NCBI GenBank assembly: GCA_029261615.1
Contig: JAJDAX010000248.1
Coordinates: 1-6,345 of the forward strand
Reading direction: 5' to 3'
From: Nitrospinaceae bacterium
GTDB taxonomy: Bacteria > Nitrospinota > Nitrospinia > Nitrospinales > Nitrospinaceae
DNA: 6,345 bases
Under the pieces are notes generated by a model that was not told the DNA's origin, searched no databases, and was given only the letters and a program-made list of their open reading frames with translations. The position numbers and the translations under genes are program-made. Shown here one piece after another: positions 5,671-6,345 of this stretch. Positions within the stretch are counted from its first letter, which is position 1, and each line of letters opens with the position of its first letter.

Positions 5671-6345
5671 ATGCAAGAGTCTCTCGTCCAGGATGAACTC
5701 ATAACACACCGGACTCCCGGGGAAGAACGCTGGGAAATGTTCCGCCGAAATCGGTGGGCCCTTTTCAGTGGCCTGTTCCTGATCGGCCTGTTTGTGCTCG
5801 CTCTGTTGGGGAAAGTCCTCACCGCAGGCACTGATCCCGTGGTCGATTCTTCCACGGTACGGCTCACTCAAAAAATGCTGCCACCGCTTTCAGCGTATAA
5901 TCCGGATACCGTTGCAAATGAGGACGCACCGTTGTTCGGTGTGTACCTCCTTGGCACCGATGACTTTGGCCGCGACCTGTTTGCCCGCATGTTGGAAGGC
6001 ACCTTTGTTTCACTCACGGTCGGGTTTGTCGCGGTCGGAATCTCACTCACGGTGGGTATTTTTCTGGGAGGCCTTGCGGGGTATTACGGTCGCGTGAAAC
6101 TGGGTTTCCTCACTATCGACACCGTTATCATGCGGTTCGTCGACATCATGCTGTGCTTCCCCACATTTTTTTTAATCCTGACTGTGGTTGCCCTTTTGCC
6201 GCCAAGCATTTATAACATCATGATCGTCATTGGCCTGACAAGCTGGATGCAGACCGCGCGACTGGTGCGGGCCGATTTTCTCGCGTTGCGTGATCAGGAC
6301 TTCGTTCTCGCCGCGCGCTCACAGGCGATCCCGGAATGGCGCATC
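5671..6345 (+). CDS. Peptide-type ABC transporter permease, DppC/OppC family (C-terminus outside window)
   Basis: The frame is open to the right edge, giving 225 residues of a protein that usually has about 280-330. It is the second permease subunit, pairing with the upstream one. It has a cytoplasmic N-terminus with ERWEMFRRNRWAL, a first helix (about 31-48), the family signature LGTDDFGRDLFARML (94-108), then helices at about 112-135, 150-177 and 181-195. The EAA loop begins at 207-225 (LRDQDFVLAARSQAIPEWRI). In that loop the normally conserved Gly (AARALG) is Ala219 and the following residues are unusual, while Ala-Ala-Arg is kept. The start at 5671 is preferred over 5662 because of ribosome binding site spacing. 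The ATPases and binding protein, if in this operon, must lie beyond the right edge. Confidence 0.92.
   Translation, partial: MQESLVQDELITHRTPGEERWEMFRRNRWALFSGLFLIGLFVLALLGKVLTAGTDPVVDSSTVRLTQKMLPPLSAYNPDTVANEDAPLFGVYLLGTDDFGRDLFARMLEGTFVSLTVGFVAVGISLTVGIFLGGLAGYYGRVKLGFLTIDTVIMRFVDIMLCFPTFFLILTVVALLPPSIYNIMIVIGLTSWMQTARLVRADFLALRDQDFVLAARSQAIPEWRI

Noticed and set aside
6166..6173. Run of eight T, considered as a terminator tail or frameshift site
   Set aside because: It lies inside the second permease frame, coding for Phe-Phe-Leu in a membrane helix. The frame is intact and no stem precedes it.

Overview
This 6.3-kb bacterial window has about 50-55% GC by eye and closely packed genes on both strands. 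It holds two genes cut by the window edges, four other protein-coding genes, and one gene that looks recently broken. The signal anchor, the periplasmic-type SGNH hydrolase and the peptide-type ABC permeases suggest a Gram-negative-like cell. A stand-alone protein built from protochlorophyllide-reductase C-terminal (PCP_red) domains would fit lineages such as Nitrospinota, Nitrospirota or relatives. That placement is inference from memory; the window has no rRNA or marker gene to prove it.

Layout: (1) Bases 1-1572, minus strand, hold the N-terminal 524 residues of a large membrane protein of the fused transporter-like/spermidine-synthase type. Its membrane part is an internal duplication, and the window ends as the synthase-like domain begins. 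(2) Bases 1573-1751 are a divergent intergenic region with several inverted repeats, a candidate sigma70-type promoter, and a leader hairpin that would bury the ribosome binding site of the next gene. (3) Bases 1752-2734, plus strand, form a two-gene unit: a 280-residue protein with three diverged PCP_red repeats, then a 41-residue single-helix membrane protein 14 bases downstream. (4) Bases 2747-3865, minus strand, encode a membrane-anchored SGNH/GDSL-type hydrolase or acyltransferase convergent with that unit. (5) Bases 3909-4658, minus strand, hold a Nif3-like (YbgI/DUF34) gene with every metal ligand intact but an in-frame TAA at codon 32, exactly where the family has Glu in the NGLQVE motif. 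(6) From 4700 to the right edge, plus strand, lie two permease genes of a DppB/OppB and DppC/OppC-type peptide ABC importer, translationally coupled; the second is cut by the window end.

The genes do not form a single pathway. The most unusual parts are the triple PCP_red protein with its small membrane partner, which stands apart from any visible chlorophyll-synthesis gene, and the single-codon lesion in the otherwise well-preserved nif3-like gene. No CRISPR array, tRNA, rRNA, insertion sequence or clear intrinsic terminator was seen.
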